This document shows positions 27,124 through 34,469 of a DNA stretch of 64,000 nucleotides, in pieces (position 1 is the first letter of the stretch; each line of letters starts with the position of its first letter). The notes under the pieces were generated by a model. It was given only the letters and a program-made list of their open reading frames with translations, did no database searches and was not told the origin of the DNA. Source of the stretch: Lachnospiraceae bacterium (GTDB taxonomy: Bacteria > Bacillota > Clostridia > Lachnospirales > Lachnospiraceae); NCBI GenBank assembly GCA_017469945.1, contig JAFUFI010000005.1:1-64000 (forward strand), in the 5' to 3' direction. A program made the translations under genes and the position numbers.

Positions 27124-28227
27124 TTAGTATCCAACATATTTTGAAGTATCGGAGTAAATAACCGATGAATAAGCCTCAAGCGTCTCTGAAGGAACGTAGT
27201 TCTCATCTCCAAAGAGGAACTTGTGAAGCCAGATCGCGTTGCTTGAAAGGCTGGTAGGAATTACGCAGCTTCCCTTTGCACCGATGGTTCCGGTTGTTCT
27301 CATACTCTCGTCGGGGAATCCGCCCTCGTCGACAACCTTGTACTTGGCGATATTCTTAACCATTGAAAGAAGCGTGTCGCCGTCGATTGAAGTAAGTACG
27401 CTTCCGGAAACCTTATTGAAGGTCTCTACGAGCTTGTCGGAGTTTGCTCCCTTGGCGGTATTGATGATAGCCTGGAGAACCTCTCTCTGACGCTCGGCTC
27501 TCTTGAAGTCATCGCCGGCTGTATATCTGATACGGCAGTATGCAGCGGCCTGAAGACCGTTTACTTTCTGGTAGCCGGTCTCTGAAAGGGGAATGTACTC
27601 CTCCTTGAGAACATCGGCAATAGCACTCTGATATGCATTTAAATGGCCGATCTCAGCTTCGTCAACATCAAGGTAGATTCCGCCGAGGCTGTCGATGGCA
27701 TCCGCAAGTCCGCGATAGCTTACAGCCATCCAGTTTGTAATATCAAGATCAAGGTTAGAGTTTAACATGCTCACTGCGGCGTTTCCTCCGCCGAGAGCGT
27801 ATGCTGCATTACACTTCTGGTAGGTGTCCTTACCGGTATTTAAGTAGGTGTCACGATAAACGCTGCAGAGCTTGATATCTCCGGTGGTCTGGTTGATACT
27901 GCAGATCATGATACAGTCGCTTCTGAATCCCTTTTCAAGAGAAGATACGCTTGTACTTGTAGAGTCGATACCGAAAAGAGCAATGTTTAAATACTCGCTC
28001 ATTGTACCGCCGTCCTCGCTCATCTTCTGTACTTCCTGAGAAATACCGATCTCCTCGGGCTTTGTCTCATCGATCTTTACTACGTTAAGTCCGCCGCTCT
28101 CGGTAGTCCTTGTAGCAGGGATTACGAACTTGATAAGTACAAAGAGAAGTACTGCGATCACTAAAAACTCGATCACAAAGATCACAATCTTTCCGGACTT
28201 GGCACCGGACTTTTTCCTATTGGCCAT
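27124..28227 (-). CDS. LytR-CpsA-Psr (LCP) family ligase
   Basis: The 367-residue protein has a basic N-terminus, a membrane helix (IVIFVIEFLVIAVLLFVLIKF, about 14-34) and an external LCP domain. Visible motifs are LFGIDSTS, GFRSDCIMICSIN, CSVYRDTYLNT and RYTAGDDFKRAERQREVL, with the conserved arginines and aspartates that hold the polyprenyl-pyrophosphate lipid. LCP enzymes attach finished glycans to peptidoglycan. AAGGAG precedes the start. The C-terminus is short, without an extra domain. Confidence 0.92.
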   Translation of the reverse strand: MANRKKSGAKSGKIVIFVIEFLVIAVLLFVLIKFVIPATRTTESGGLNVVKIDETKPEEIGISQEVQKMSEDGGTMSEYLNIALFGIDSTSTSVSSLEKGFRSDCIMICSINQTTGDIKLCSVYRDTYLNTGKDTYQKCNAAYALGGGNAAVSMLNSNLDLDITNWMAVSYRGLADAIDSLGGIYLDVDEAEIGHLNAYQSAIADVLKEEYIPLSETGYQKVNGLQAAAYCRIRYTAGDDFKRAERQREVLQAIINTAKGANSDKLVETFNKVSGSVLTSIDGDTLLSMVKNIAKYKVVDEGGFPDESMRTTGTIGAKGSCVIPTSLSSNAIWLHKFLFGDENYVPSETLEAYSSVIYSDTSKYVGY

Positions 28228-28256
28228 TTTTGATTACTCCTTTTAGGCTTTATATA

Positions 28257-28307
28257 AATAAAAACAGGCGCAGAGCCTTACATCATCGATTATAAGGCTA
28301 CCGCACC
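28257..28307 (-). terminator. Terminator between the GT2 pair and the LCP gene
   Basis: AGCCTTA (28274-28280) and TAAGGCT (28293-28299) form the stem, partly extended by GC-rich outer bases, and on the minus strand TGTTTTTATTT follows. It would end the two-glycosyltransferase transcript before the LCP gene, or reduce read-through. Confidence 0.65.
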
Positions 28308-28363
28308 CTTGCTTCAACTTAAGTTTTCTTAAGGATTGTTCAATTATTCATACATACCCCGGA

Positions 28364-29854
28364 TCACCTTACCACAGTCTCCCAGGCAGGCATAAACACA
28401 AGCCTGTAACCCGCATCTTTAAGGGCCTTTGAAAGTTCTCGGCTGAGCTTTTGGTAATCCGTATCTCCGGGAAGGATTTCGTAGTCAAAAATCCTCTCCC
28501 ATTCATGAATCTTCTTAAATTTTGCTTCGTCTCCGGCCGCAAGATCCGCCTTGAAGCTCAAAGGAAAATCTTCATAAGAAACCCCGACAATTCGCTTAAA
28601 AATAGGGTATGCTTCCTTGCAAAGACGGATATTTCTGATGTCGAGTTCATCGCACTCCTGCATGATAAAGCGCCCGTTTCCTTCGCCGCCGGCCGCCGCG
28701 CTCATTCCCTTAAAGGGTCCGGACAAAATACGTCCCTCCGGCGCGCCCTTAACAACAAGTCCGCCCAAGGCACCGATCTTAGCTTTAGCGCTCTCTTTTG
28801 CGCTATCTCTTATGCTTTCTTTCGAGCTTTCCGCGTCATTTTTCATTTCGGAGTACTCGAAAAATGAGGGCGTAACCATCGGATCGCTCTCAAAATCAAA
28901 TCCGTACACGCCAACATGCTTTGTACGGTAGGCGCTTACGCTCTGCGCTCCCGGCATAATAAAAGATATCGATTCGGCCGCAGCCTTCTTACCCGCCTCG
29001 TACGCATAAAGCTTTCCGGCAGTATTTCCGGAAGTTGAGCCGGAAAAAACTCTCCAGTGGTAAAGGATCTTCGGAATGTGAAGAAAGCTTCTTCTCTCCG
29101 CGGCTGCCCGAAGGAGAAGATCATGGTCCTGGGCTCCGTTAAACTCTTCCCTGAATCTTAATTTCTTAAGAACCTCCGTCTTCATAACAACAAGATGGCA
29201 TATATAGTTGTTGGAAAGAAGGTATTCAGGGTTATAATCCGGCTTTCTTACAGGTCCCCAAAACCGGCAATTGCACTCGCCGCATCTGTCCTCATCCGTA
29301 TAGATGACATCGGGAAGCGTAAACCTTCCTTTGTTTTTTAAAGACCTGTTAAGCCTGTTTACAATCTCAAAAAAGGCATCTCTTTCAAGAAGATCATCAT
29401 GGTCTAAAAGCGCAATGTAATCACCGCAGGCCAGGTCGATTCCCTTATTGCTGTTTCCCGAAATTCCGAAATTTCCGCCAAGATCCGCGTACCTGATCTT
29501 TTCCCGCGGTACGGGCAGAGATGCGATAAATCTTCCGAGCTCGCCTCTCTCTCCCGATCCGTCTGCAAGAATAAGCTCCCAGTTTTCGTAGGACTGCCCT
29601 GCTACAGAGTAGATAAGGGCCTCAAGGTATCTCTTTTCAGACTTGTACAAAGGCACAACAACACTGATAAGAGGCTTGTAATCAAAAAGTCTGCTCTCTC
29701 TTCTTTGAGCCCCAAGATCATCATCCGAAGGGTGGTGAGGAATATAGCATTCTTTCTTCCTCGTAATCCTCTCCGTCACCTCGAAAAACGTGGCTTTCAG
29801 GCCATTTTTCTTTATGTAATTTATGGTCTTGTTTATGTTGGTTTTAGTACTCAT
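28364..29854 (-). CDS. Family 2 glycosyltransferase
   Basis: The 496-residue protein carries one GT-A domain: ISVVVPLYKSEKRYLEALI near residue 63, LADGSGERGEL, ALLDHDDLLERDAF (DxD motif near 145), then FNGAQDHDLLLRA, ILYHWRVFSGST. A C-terminal region of about 150 residues lacks a clear domain; it contains FPLSFKADLAAGDEAKFK and may be a poorly conserved second transferase part. It follows its larger neighbour by 3 bp, without a good ribosome site, so it is likely translationally coupled. The sugar is unknown. Confidence 0.8.
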   Translation of the reverse strand: MSTKTNINKTINYIKKNGLKATFFEVTERITRKKECYIPHHPSDDDLGAQRRESRLFDYKPLISVVVPLYKSEKRYLEALIYSVAGQSYENWELILADGSGERGELGRFIASLPVPREKIRYADLGGNFGISGNSNKGIDLACGDYIALLDHDDLLERDAFFEIVNRLNRSLKNKGRFTLPDVIYTDEDRCGECNCRFWGPVRKPDYNPEYLLSNNYICHLVVMKTEVLKKLRFREEFNGAQDHDLLLRAAAERRSFLHIPKILYHWRVFSGSTSGNTAGKLYAYEAGKKAAAESISFIMPGAQSVSAYRTKHVGVYGFDFESDPMVTPSFFEYSEMKNDAESSKESIRDSAKESAKAKIGALGGLVVKGAPEGRILSGPFKGMSAAAGGEGNGRFIMQECDELDIRNIRLCKEAYPIFKRIVGVSYEDFPLSFKADLAAGDEAKFKKIHEWERIFDYEILPGDTDYQKLSRELSKALKDAGYRLVFMPAWETVVR

Positions 29855-29857
29855 ATA

Positions 29858-31876
29858 CTACAGTTCGTACGGTCCGGCGTTCATATCGAAGTTTGGATTA
29901 TAGTACTCATCGGTCTTTGCAAGTTTTTCACTCCAAACCTGTCTAAAGTGCCCCACTTCGCGCTCAAATCTTTCTTTCTTTTCGGGGGTATCCTCGTAGC
30001 CCCTCGACTTTGATTCGTAATGATACCACTCCGAAAAGGCATTGTAAACAACAAGTTTTTCCAGTTTTCTTACCTTAAGGCAAAGGTCTACATCATTTCC
30101 CGCAACAGGGAAATCCTCGCTGAATCCGCTGACTGCCTCAAAGTCATCTTTAGAAATCATAAGGCAGGCTCCGGTTACGGCGTTGTAATTGCAATTGATC
30201 CTTGCCCTTACCATAAATCCGAACTCGCTTCGTCCTATTCCGACGAATGCATGCTGCGCGTAGCCTCCGAAGCCCAGAAGTATTCCGGCATGCTGGACCG
30301 TATCGTCCGGGTAAAGAAGCTTCGCCCCTACTATACCGACGTCCTTCCTTTCAGCTATAGCAAGCATCTCACTTATGGCAGTCTCTGTGATAAGTTCCGT
30401 ATCATTATTAAGGAAAAGGAAGTATTCTCCCCGCGCCTTTTTTGCGGCGAAGTTGTTGATTGCGGCGTAGTTAAACTCCTTCTCCCACTTAACTACTTTT
30501 ACATTTGGAAGCTCTTCGGTAATCTTCTCGTAGTAACCAAAGGTTTCTTCGCTCTCTGAATTGTTCTCAGCGATTATAAACTCGATATTTTTGTATGCGC
30601 TCTTCTTTACGATAGAACGGATGCAATTGTCGAGATCGTCCGTATGGTCTTTGCTTGGGATAATTATTGATACGAGGGGGTTACCAATCACCTCATACTT
30701 TGCATGGTACATGCCCCACATATCCGTCATCTCAACCTTTGCCGGGATTTGCATGCGCTTTAAGTGTTCCTCTACCGCGGCCCTTCCCGATTCATATGCG
30801 TACATCTTGCTCTCGGGATTCTCGGCGGTCGAGCCCTTTGCAAGGCGCCAGTGGTAAAGTACTCTCGGCACATGGGCGATCACGCTTCGTGCCTTGTCTG
30901 CTCCGAAATCAATATTTCCCTCTGCAAAGCTACAGCCCGCGTCATTCAGAGCTTTCTCGATACAGCGGAACATAAACTCATAATCCTGAGCTCCGTCGTA
31001 CTTCGAATCTTCTCCGCCAACCTCACGGTAGATGTCCGCGCTCACAACGTAAAAATGCGTAATATAATTGTGGCTTCTAAAAAGATCAATTGAAAAATCA
31101 GGCTTCAGATTGGGATCCATAAAGTGCTTCAAATTGTTTGAAACCTTATCTTCGTCCGTATAAACAATCTTTGTCTCTTTATTTTGAAGCTTTTTTACAA
31201 CCTCGAAAAGAGCGTCGGGCTCGATGATGTCGTCATGGTCCAAAAGGGCGATGAAATCTCCCGTCGCCAGCTCGAAGGCGTAGTTTGTGTTGTAAGAGAT
31301 TCCGCCGTTTTTATCAAGGACCTTGTATACAATCCTGGGGTCTTTTTCATGGTACTCGGACAGGACTTTTTCAAGAGGAGAAACCGGAGCCGCGCCAGCT
31401 GAGCTCTCTTGTTTGCTGCTCGCTACTGCGGCGCCGTTTCCTGAGTCGTCGGCTGAGCTTCTTTGCACGGCACTTGCGCTATTGTTTCCTGAGGAGCTAT
31501 TTCCTGCCGCGCCGACGGAGCTCTCTACGCTGCCGTCAGCGTTAATCCGCGCGCCTACACTTCCATCCGCAATACAGAGCTCCCAGTTCTCGTAGGACTG
31601 GGTCCTGACTGACTCAATCATCTCCTTAAGCATCGGAATAGGAGTACGGTAGGTCGGCACAAGGATACTAATCTTGGGCTCGTAGGCAAACGTCTGCTGC
31701 CTCTGAGCGGATAGGGTCTCTGCCGTCGCCCTCTGCGCTACAAACCACTTATGATACTTCCAGGGAGCCGCAAGCTTTCTTTGCACTTTTCTTCCAAGCT
31801 CTACGGGTCCCTTCTCCTTGAGGATGGTTAGGGCCTTCTGTATTTTGTTTTTCTTCTTGAAATTTGATTTATCCAT
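29858..31876 (-). CDS. Two-domain family 2 glycosyltransferase
   Basis: The 672-residue protein has two GT2 domains. The first (about 70-350) has ISILVPTYRTPIPMLKEMI, LCIADGSV, ALLDHDDIIEPDALFEV, then VLYHWRLAKGSTAENPESK. The second (about 380-660) has VSIIIPSKDHTDDLDNCI, FLFLNNDTELI and SEDFPVAGNDVDLCLKVR. A Ser/Ala/Gly-rich stretch (residues about 110-160, GNSSSGNNSASAVQRSSADD) is inserted in the first domain right after the nucleotide loop, an unusual low-complexity insert. It is likely a polymer or repeat-unit synthase. Array 2 lies directly upstream of its start. Confidence 0.85.
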   Translation of the reverse strand: MDKSNFKKKNKIQKALTILKEKGPVELGRKVQRKLAAPWKYHKWFVAQRATAETLSAQRQQTFAYEPKISILVPTYRTPIPMLKEMIESVRTQSYENWELCIADGSVGARINADGSVESSVGAAGNSSSGNNSASAVQRSSADDSGNGAAVASSKQESSAGAAPVSPLEKVLSEYHEKDPRIVYKVLDKNGGISYNTNYAFELATGDFIALLDHDDIIEPDALFEVVKKLQNKETKIVYTDEDKVSNNLKHFMDPNLKPDFSIDLFRSHNYITHFYVVSADIYREVGGEDSKYDGAQDYEFMFRCIEKALNDAGCSFAEGNIDFGADKARSVIAHVPRVLYHWRLAKGSTAENPESKMYAYESGRAAVEEHLKRMQIPAKVEMTDMWGMYHAKYEVIGNPLVSIIIPSKDHTDDLDNCIRSIVKKSAYKNIEFIIAENNSESEETFGYYEKITEELPNVKVVKWEKEFNYAAINNFAAKKARGEYFLFLNNDTELITETAISEMLAIAERKDVGIVGAKLLYPDDTVQHAGILLGFGGYAQHAFVGIGRSEFGFMVRARINCNYNAVTGACLMISKDDFEAVSGFSEDFPVAGNDVDLCLKVRKLEKLVVYNAFSEWYHYESKSRGYEDTPEKKERFEREVGHFRQVWSEKLAKTDEYYNPNFDMNAGPYEL

Positions 31877-31920
31877 GTGTATTTTTTATCCATGTGTATT
31901 ATTTCAAACTTTTCTATTTC

Positions 31921-32404
31921 CGCATGCCTGTCTTGCCGCTTTCGAGCATGCAGTTAGCGGTTTTCCATGCCCTCGCATGCCTGCTGTAAGCCAAGACAGC
32001 ATGTACTTCAGGCTTTTTGCTACTTCCGCATGCTAGAGATTCGATTCCGGAACATGCTATTTTGCTTTTTGCTTGCTTTCGCATGCTCACCACTCTACTT
32101 CAAAGCATGTAGCTTCCCGGTTTTTTACGTTTCACATGCTTCTTCCATCGCCTTTATGCATGCAGCCGGCGATTTTCCTTACTCCCGCATGCCTGTCTTG
32201 CCGCTTTCGAGCATGCAGTTAGCGGTTTTCCATGCCCTCGCATGCCTACTGCAAGCCAAGGTAGCATGTACTTCAGGCTTTTTGCTATTTCCGCATGCCC
32301 GCCGCGGTGCTTCCCGGCATGCGATTTTCGAATTTTCTCTTCCCTACATGTCTATTGCCTTAAATAAAAGCATAAGAATCGGGCAAGCGCCTGATGCCTT
32401 ATGC
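31921..32404. repeat. 53-bp periodic GCATGC-anchored array, copy 2
   Basis: CGCATGC-type anchors lie at 31921, 31974, 32027, 32080, 32133, 32186, 32239, 32292 and 32345 (the last degenerate, TACATGT), every step exactly 53 bp; CTTATGC at 32398 keeps the phase. Second anchors, 25 bp after each, are at 31946, 31999, 32052, 32105, 32158, 32211, 32264, 32317 and 32370. Between them are 18-nt and 22-nt variable segments. Units 1 and 6 are identical and 2 and 7 nearly so, showing a 265-bp segmental duplication. The period is not a multiple of three, so the open frames across it are not coding. Confidence 0.93.
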
Positions 32405-32408
32405 TTTT
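32366..32408. terminator. Bidirectional terminator formed from the last array unit
   Basis: AAAAGCATAAG (32366-32376) and CTTATGCTTTT (32398-32408) make a perfect 11-bp stem with A and T flanks. They fall exactly on the array anchor positions 32370 and 32398, so a decayed repeat unit appears to serve as terminator for pgm (minus strand). The rest of the gap to 32622 holds T-rich TTTATGTGC repeats and a (TA)n run near 32450-32466, with nothing else recognised. Confidence 0.7.
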
Positions 32409-32622
32409 ATGTGCTTTTTATTTGCTTTTATGTGCTTTTACTATCTTTAATATATATATATATATGTGCGCTTATTTGCATAAGCCTTCATATTCTGCTC
32501 TTTGCGGCAAACCGCCCAGTTCAGTCGCTGCGGCAAGATTTGTGTGTAATCCGGCAATGTGTCTGAGGCCGGCACTTATCGAAAACGAGCATCAGCGAAG
32601 TTTGAGATTAGTACCGCTGCGC

Positions 32623-34344
32623 TTACAGCACCGCCTTTAAGTCTGCGGTAAGCTTCTCAACGCGGGCCTGCGCGTCTTCAAGACTGGTTCCCTTAACACC
32701 CATATAGAACTTGATCTTGGGCTCGGTTCCGGAAGGTCTTGCGCAGCACCAGTTGTCATCGGGAAGCTCGAAATAGAGAACATTTGACTTAGGAAGTCCG
32801 GTTGTAGTCTTCTCGCCGGTCTCCATATCAAGGATAACATCCTTCTCGTAGTCTCTGAACTTCAATACCTTAAGGTCTCCGAATGCCTTGGGAGGATTGT
32901 TGCGGAGCTTCTCCATTGTGTCGGCGATCTGCTTTGCTCCGTCGATTCCCTTCATTGTGATGGTGTACTGAGTTTCCTTGTAGTAGCCGTACTTCTCGTA
33001 TACATCGATCATCATATCCCAAAGAGTCTTGCCCTGGTTCTTGCAGAAGGAAGCAACCTCGCAAAGAGCCATAACGGCAACGATTGCGTCCTTGTCCCTT
33101 GCGTGAGTTCCTACGAGGCATCCGTAAGACTCCTCGAGTCCGAATGCGTAGTTGTAGGTGTGATTCTGCTCAAACCACTTGATCTGCTCGCCGATAAACT
33201 TAAATCCGGTAAGAACCTCGATAAGCTTTACATTGTAAGCGGCAGAGATGGGCTTTGTCATATTTGTTGTAACGATAGTTGTAACAAGAGCGGGGTTTGC
33301 GGGCATTGTGCCTGTAGCGGTGCGCTCTCTTAAGATATACTCCGCGATAAGCATACCGGACATATTTCCGGTAAATGATACATACTCGCCGGTCTTTGAA
33401 TCCTTAGCGTAAACGCCGAGACGGTCTGCATCGGGATCGGTAGCAAGTACGATATCCGCATCCTTCTCCTTTGCAAGGCGAAGAGCGTAGGTAAATGCCT
33501 TGGGATCCTCGGGGTTAGGATACTCGAGAGTTGTAAACTCGGGATCGGGACCCTTCTGCTCCTCAACTACGTATACATTTTCAAATCCAAGCTCCTTTAA
33601 GATGCGCTGAACGGGAAGATTTCCGGTTCCGCAAAGAGGAGTGTAGACAATCTTGATATCCTTAGCTACAGCCTTAATCACCTCGGGATGGATGATCTGC
33701 TTCTTTAAAGCTTCCATGTACTTGTCATCGATCTCTTTTCCGATGACTTCGTAGAGGCCTGCTGCCTTAGCGGCTTCGATATCCATAGTCTTAACGGTAT
33801 GGTAATCGGTAATAGACTTAACTTCGGAAATAATATCCTTGTCGATGGGTGCGGTAATCTGCGCGCCATCCTCCCAGTAAACCTTGTATCCGTTGTACTC
33901 GGGGGGATTGTGGCTGGCGGTGACCATAACACCCGCTGTGCATCCAAGCTCTCTTAATGCGAAGGAAAGCTCGGGAGTGGGACGAAGAGAGTCAAAGATG
34001 TATGCCTTGATTCCGTTAGCGGCAAGGCAAAGAGCAGTCTCCTTCGAAAACTCGGGGCTCATACGACGGTTGTCGCAAGAAATTGCAACACCCTTCTTGG
34101 GGTCACCATTCTTTAAAATATAATTTGCAAGACCCTGGGTAGCCTTACGAACAGTGTATATATTCATACGATTTGTGCCGGCTCCGATAACTCCGCGAAG
34201 TCCGCCGGTACCAAACTCAAGTTCCTTGTAGAACCTTTCCTCTATCTCAGTTTCATTGTCCTTAATTGAAAGAAGCTCATCCTTGGTAGCCTGATCAAAA
34301 TAATCATCATTAATCCAATAATTGTATTCTTCCTTGTATCCCAT
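32623..34344 (-). CDS. pgm: Phosphoglucomutase / phospho-sugar mutase
   Basis: The 573-residue enzyme has the phosphoserine loop TASHNPPEYNG (Ser near residue 140), the metal loop DPDADRLG near 285, the sugar-binding GLEESYGCL near 395 and the phosphate-binding RPSGTEPKIKFY near 540. It interconverts glucose-1-phosphate and glucose-6-phosphate, feeding RfbA (dTDP-glucose) in the same locus. AGGAGG precedes the ATG. The length matches the long Firmicutes form. It lies last in the right-hand polysaccharide block. Confidence 0.95.
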   Translation of the reverse strand: MGYKEEYNYWINDDYFDQATKDELLSIKDNETEIEERFYKELEFGTGGLRGVIGAGTNRMNIYTVRKATQGLANYILKNGDPKKGVAISCDNRRMSPEFSKETALCLAANGIKAYIFDSLRPTPELSFALRELGCTAGVMVTASHNPPEYNGYKVYWEDGAQITAPIDKDIISEVKSITDYHTVKTMDIEAAKAAGLYEVIGKEIDDKYMEALKKQIIHPEVIKAVAKDIKIVYTPLCGTGNLPVQRILKELGFENVYVVEEQKGPDPEFTTLEYPNPEDPKAFTYALRLAKEKDADIVLATDPDADRLGVYAKDSKTGEYVSFTGNMSGMLIAEYILRERTATGTMPANPALVTTIVTTNMTKPISAAYNVKLIEVLTGFKFIGEQIKWFEQNHTYNYAFGLEESYGCLVGTHARDKDAIVAVMALCEVASFCKNQGKTLWDMMIDVYEKYGYYKETQYTITMKGIDGAKQIADTMEKLRNNPPKAFGDLKVLKFRDYEKDVILDMETGEKTTTGLPKSNVLYFELPDDNWCCARPSGTEPKIKFYMGVKGTSLEDAQARVEKLTADLKAVL

Positions 34345-34469
34345 GGTTTTTCCTCCTATTTTTCATATCATCCTTACGGCGCGTAATATATTTTAACACA
34401 AAATAAGACTCGGTAAAAGTTCAAATACAGAATTCATCAGATTTAGTATAACAGGCTTAAATGCGCCAT

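Noticed and set aside
31921..32404. CRISPR array
   Set aside because: Conserved blocks are only 6-7 bp, spacers alternate 18 and 22 nt, units are duplicated inside the array, and no cas gene is near.
31967..32566. A 199-codon plus-strand open frame across array 2
   Set aside because: The array period of 53 bp is not a multiple of three, so each unit is read in a different frame. The composition follows the repeats, and there is no ribosome site.
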